Source: an uncultured Eubacteriaceae bacterium (GTDB lineage Bacteria; Bacillota; Clostridia; Lachnospirales; Lachnospiraceae). From it: 7,926 bases of DNA. The DNA lies in contig CAMEUH010000110.1 of assembly GCA_945938055.1 (NCBI GenBank), positions 1 to 7,926 of the forward strand, read 5' to 3'. Shown in pieces: positions 4,972 through 7,926 of the stretch. Numbering within the stretch: the stretch's first letter is position 1; every line of letters begins with the position of its first letter. Made by a program: the position numbers and the translations under genes. The notes below the pieces were generated by a model, which made no database searches, was not told where the DNA came from, and saw only the letters and a program-made list of their open reading frames with translations.

Positions 4972-7236
4972 TTATTCTACCTTAAATTCACGGATGGTCT
5001 GAATCAGATGACCGGCATTGGAGGACAATTCTGTAGCTTCATCATTTAATTCCTCTACTGCAGAAAGCTGACGCTCTGCCGTAGCTGTTACCTCTTCTAC
5101 CGACGCTGCTGTTTCTTCTGATACTGCCGAAATACTTTGTATGGAAAATAGCGTGGCATTCTTAGCCGTATCAATATCCTCCATACCATTCTTGATACTG
5201 CCAAGATTATTTGCAAGACTTCCTACCTGCATTTCAATCTCATTAAAGACTTCCACGGTTCTGTTTAAGGATTCACCCTGGGATGCAACAATCTCTTCTG
5301 CCTTCTTTGCCACATTAACAGTTTCCCTGGTCTTATGCTCAATATCATCAACAATATATTTAATCTGGTTCGCTGACTCCGCAGACTGGTCGGCAAGCTT
5401 ACGAATCTCATCTGCAACCACTGCAAATCCTCTTCCTGCCTCACCTGCTCTTGCCGCCTCAATGGACGCATTTAAGGATAAGAGACTTGTCTGGTCTGCG
5501 ATTTCATTAATTGCCGCAATAATACTGCTGATTTTTCTTGAAGCTTCTTCCATGGATTCAATCCCATCAATGATATCTTTGGTAACCGTTACAGTATCCT
5601 GTGCTTTTGCATTCAACTCATCAATGGATGTTAATCCATCCCGCACAACATTTTTCGCATCTTCAGCAATCTGTGCAATCGTCTCCGCATTTTCCGCAAC
5701 CAGATTAATCTTCTCAGCCAGAACATCCATCTGCTTCATGCAATCTTCTGAATCGGACGCCTGCTGGATAATTCCCTGTTCAATTCCGGTAATTGCATCC
5801 GTTATGTTTCTGGTTGCATCCAACAATACCTGTGCATTATTCGTGACAATTTCCGCTGAACCACTTACATCCTTTGAAATATCGGCAGAATTTTCAATCA
5901 TGTCCTTCGTCCTGCCAATCATGTTATTAATACTTCCCGCAAGAACACGGAACTCATCTTTTCTGCGCACCTTAACATATGTTGTTAAATCACCCTCGGC
6001 AACTGCCTCCAGTTTCTTCATGATAACATGAATGGATGTATCAATTCCCAGGGAAAGAACTCCGCCGATTGCCATTGCAATGATAAATGCAATAATCACC
6101 ACAATAATGGTTGTTACCAGAATTCCGGAAGCCTGTGAAGTAATGACTGCCTTTGGCACAAGGGCGCATACGGAAAATCCAGATTCCAGTTTTGCATAGA
6201 TGAACAATTCATCTCCACCCTTAACATATGTATATCCTTCCATGTTCTCCGTATCCAGAAGCATATCCTCAAAAAACTGCTCTCCGGTAAAATACGTCGT
6301 CTCTTCACTGGAATTATTAATTTCTCCGCCATCCGGAGTAATCAAAGCCACAATGCTGCCCTCACCAACATCCAAATCACTGACAGGCTGAAATACCATG
6401 TCCTTATTAATGTCCAGTACCAGATATCCTACCGCCTTGGTGGAATTGGAATAAAACTGCCTTTCCAAGGTTACACCATACGGAGCCTTTAAAAGGGTAT
6501 CCAGATATTCCCTTTCAGATGCCCACAGAAGCTTATTTTCATCTATCCTTTTGGCTTCATCCGTCACGGAAAAATCATCATAAATCGTCGAACTGTTAAT
6601 TGTTGAAGTGCAGATTGGCTTACCATAATTACAGATAATATACACATTATCAATGGCCTCATTACTGATGGTAATGGACTGATAATATTTATTTGCCGTA
6701 TTATATGCTTCACTTTCCGCCGCAATGTCTGCTTTATACATTTTTGAATAATAATCCTTGGCAGACGTATAGCTAATCATTTCCTTACTGACAGACTCAA
6801 TGTTCTTAAACATCAGATTATAATAATCCGCAGTCTTAATGATGGTAGAAAGTGTCGCCTCCTCATAATTCTTAATAATCGCCTTGGATGCAGTCTGATA
6901 AGAAACCACACCAAGTACAATAATCAAAACTAAAGGAATGATAAATCCTCCAATCAGTTTAAACTTGATGCTGTTAATCTTATTGAGTTTAAATTCATTC
7001 TTGGCTTCCAGAACATCCTTCTTTAATTCAACTGCTTCACCAACAACTTCTCCTACTGCCTCTTCTACCTTTTTATGTCTTTCACGCACCCGTTTTGGAA
7101 GCAGTTCTTTTCCTTTCCCGGATACGGTTTTCCAAGCTTTCCGGGTACCGTTCTGAACCTTTCCCCAGATTTCCCGTATCTTTATCTTTTTCGGGGCAGA
7201 CTTCTTTTCCTGTAAATTTTCTTCTCTGTTATCCAA
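4972..7236 (-). CDS. Methyl-accepting chemotaxis protein with CACHE-like sensor and N-terminal extension
   Basis: A 754-residue transmembrane chemoreceptor. Residues 1-90 are a charged, Lys/Glu-rich, probably helical cytoplasmic extension; most receptors have only a few residues here. TM1 is about 93-113. Residues 114-370 are an extracellular alpha/beta sensor resembling a double CACHE domain (AVGYLVLDINKDMVF, GSIVALITPDGGEI), without an obvious amino-acid signature of the RxWYxxA type. TM2 is about 371-393, HAMP 394-445 (LEAVAEGDLTTYV, DEFRVLAGSINNM), then the signalling coiled coil. The conserved hairpin tip is at 573-625 (INEIADQTSLLSLNASIEAARAGE, GRGFAVVADEIRKLADQS) and should contact CheA/CheW. 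The C-terminus FKVE has no CheR-tethering pentapeptide. The start is TTG 7236, after AAAGGGG 10 nt upstream; the nearer ATG (7246) meets a stop within six codons and the next internal Met is only near residue 142. No terminator follows, so transcripts may run into the ribU leader. The ligand is unknown. Confidence 0.95.
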   Translation of the reverse strand: MDNREENLQEKKSAPKKIKIREIWGKVQNGTRKAWKTVSGKGKELLPKRVRERHKKVEEAVGEVVGEAVELKKDVLEAKNEFKLNKINSIKFKLIGGFIIPLVLIIVLGVVSYQTASKAIIKNYEEATLSTIIKTADYYNLMFKNIESVSKEMISYTSAKDYYSKMYKADIAAESEAYNTANKYYQSITISNEAIDNVYIICNYGKPICTSTINSSTIYDDFSVTDEAKRIDENKLLWASEREYLDTLLKAPYGVTLERQFYSNSTKAVGYLVLDINKDMVFQPVSDLDVGEGSIVALITPDGGEINNSSEETTYFTGEQFFEDMLLDTENMEGYTYVKGGDELFIYAKLESGFSVCALVPKAVITSQASGILVTTIIVVIIAFIIAMAIGGVLSLGIDTSIHVIMKKLEAVAEGDLTTYVKVRRKDEFRVLAGSINNMIGRTKDMIENSADISKDVSGSAEIVTNNAQVLLDATRNITDAITGIEQGIIQQASDSEDCMKQMDVLAEKINLVAENAETIAQIAEDAKNVVRDGLTSIDELNAKAQDTVTVTKDIIDGIESMEEASRKISSIIAAINEIADQTSLLSLNASIEAARAGEAGRGFAVVADEIRKLADQSAESANQIKYIVDDIEHKTRETVNVAKKAEEIVASQGESLNRTVEVFNEIEMQVGSLANNLGSIKNGMEDIDTAKNATLFSIQSISAVSEETAASVEEVTATAERQLSAVEELNDEATELSSNAGHLIQTIREFKVE

Positions 7237-7273
7237 CTGTACACATCCCCTTTACCATTTTTTGCTTGTCTTT

Positions 7274-7303
7274 ATTCTATCACAAAAACACTTGTTTCTT
7301 CAA
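7274..7303 (-). promoter_or_regulatory. Predicted promoter of the chemoreceptor gene
   Basis: TTGAAG (7298-7303), an 18-bp spacer and TAGAAT (7274-7279) with TG one base upstream, an extended -10 sigma-A type. It overlaps the end of no gene and follows the aspS terminator. I saw no obvious sigma-D (chemotaxis/flagellar) box here. Confidence 0.6.
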
Positions 7304-7307
7304 CCAA

Positions 7308-7353
7308 AAAAGGTGTTAAAATGCCAATGTTTTTTGGCATTTTAACACCTTTT
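7308..7353 (-). terminator. Terminator hairpin after aspS, perfect 20-bp stem
   Basis: Arms 7308-7327 and 7334-7353 are perfectly complementary around a 6-nt loop, with A-run and T-run at the outer ends. On the minus strand the stem follows the aspS stop by 9 bp and ends in a U-run. The symmetry would let it act on either strand. It separates aspS from the chemoreceptor promoter. Confidence 0.92.
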
Positions 7354-7362
7354 ACAGATTTT

Positions 7363-7926
7363 TTATTCTTTTTCTTCTTCCGTCACATGAATGGATAATT
7401 CCTTCAGCTGCTTATCATCCACATAGTTTGGTGCGTCCGTCAAAAGACAGGATGCATCCTTAACCTTCGGGAACGCAATAACATCACGGATCGTATCAGC
7501 CTTTGCCATGAGCATTACAAGACGGTCCAGTCCGTATGCCAGTCCTGCATGAGGCGGAACTCCGTATTTGAACGCATTCAGAAGGAATCCGAACTGCTCG
7601 TAGGCAGCTTCTTTGGTGAAGCCAAGAGCTTCAAACATTTTCTCCTGAATATGATTCTGATGGATTCTGACACTGCCGCCGCCAATCTCATTTCCATTCA
7701 GAACGATATCATATGCTTTTGCACGCACCTTGCCGGGATCTGTATCAAGAAGCGGAAGATCCTCTTCCATCAGCATGGTAAATGGATGGTGCATTGCCGT
7801 AAAACGGTTCTCTTCTTCATTCCACTCAAGAAGCGGGAATTCTGTCACCCATACAAAACGATACTCATTTTTATCCAGAAGATCCATCTGCTTTGCCAGT
7901 TCCACACGAAGTGCTCCAAGGACATC
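7363..7926 (-). CDS. aspS: Aspartyl-tRNA synthetase, C-terminal part (N-terminus beyond window)
   Basis: The 188 visible codons end at TAA/TAG-side position 7363 and the frame continues open through the window edge (DVLGALRVELAKQMDLL), so the real start lies outside; the GTG at 7905 is internal. Recognisable bacterial AspRS blocks are WVTEFPLLEW, TAMHHPFT, AYDIVLNGNEIGGGSVRIH, and GVPPHAGLAYGLDRLVMLM, which is class II motif 3 with its ATP-binding arginine, followed by IRDVIAFPK and CLLTDAPNYVDDKQLKEL. The enzyme charges tRNA-Asp with aspartate in the cytosol. Full-length bacterial AspRS is about 590 residues, so roughly 400 residues, including the anticodon-binding domain and motifs 1 and 2, are outside. 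Whether it is a discriminating or a non-discriminating (Asp/Asn) enzyme cannot be judged from this part. Confidence 0.97.
   Translation of the reverse strand, partial: DVLGALRVELAKQMDLLDKNEYRFVWVTEFPLLEWNEEENRFTAMHHPFTMLMEEDLPLLDTDPGKVRAKAYDIVLNGNEIGGGSVRIHQNHIQEKMFEALGFTKEAAYEQFGFLLNAFKYGVPPHAGLAYGLDRLVMLMAKADTIRDVIAFPKVKDASCLLTDAPNYVDDKQLKELSIHVTEEEKE

Noticed and set aside
5141..6031. 296-codon open frame on the plus strand
   Set aside because: It lies wholly antisense to the signalling domain of the chemoreceptor, whose conserved residues are intact. The translation is Ser/Ala/Ile-rich, as expected of an antisense reading.
7308..7353. The 46-bp palindrome as an attachment site or mobile repeat
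   Set aside because: Its place 9 bp after aspS, the 6-nt loop and the A/T runs at its ends are fully explained by an intrinsic terminator.

Overview
The window looks like a piece of chromosome from a Gram-positive anaerobe of the Clostridia, most likely a Lachnospiraceae-type gut bacterium. This is inferred from protein character (a PreP/M16C-type peptidase, a RibU S-component under an FMN riboswitch, a membrane chemoreceptor), AT-rich intergenic DNA, strong GGAGG-type ribosome binding sites and a TTG start. All five genes lie on the minus strand, so transcription runs from high to low coordinates.

In the direction of transcription: (1) the C-terminal 188 codons of aspartyl-tRNA synthetase (aspS, cut by the window edge), closed by a perfect 20-bp terminator hairpin; (2) a 754-residue methyl-accepting chemotaxis protein with its own promoter, a TTG start and an unusual ~90-residue cytoplasmic N-terminal extension; (3) a riboflavin-uptake unit consisting of a strong promoter with a 12-bp perfect palindrome at the expected transcription start, an FMN riboswitch with an enlarged P2 arm, an accessory hairpin, an intrinsic terminator, and ribU; (4) about 440 bp without a convincing gene, dominated by a ~277-bp long inverted repeat with two nested hairpins, beginning 43 bp after the ribU stop; (5) a 279-residue lipoprotein of unknown role; (6) a promoter and leader hairpin followed by the first 845 codons of an M16C zinc metallopeptidase, whose C-terminus lies beyond position 1.

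The genes do not form one pathway. The best-understood unit is the FMN-sensing leader with ribU: when FMN is plentiful the terminator should form and riboflavin uptake stop. The ECF energising module (EcfA/A'/T) is not here, as expected for a shared group II ECF transporter. The most unusual element is the long inverted repeat downstream of ribU. Its arm differences mostly keep G-U pairs on the minus-strand RNA, which suggests a structured transcript or a palindromic mobile repeat. No CRISPR array, tRNA, rRNA or transposase gene was seen.
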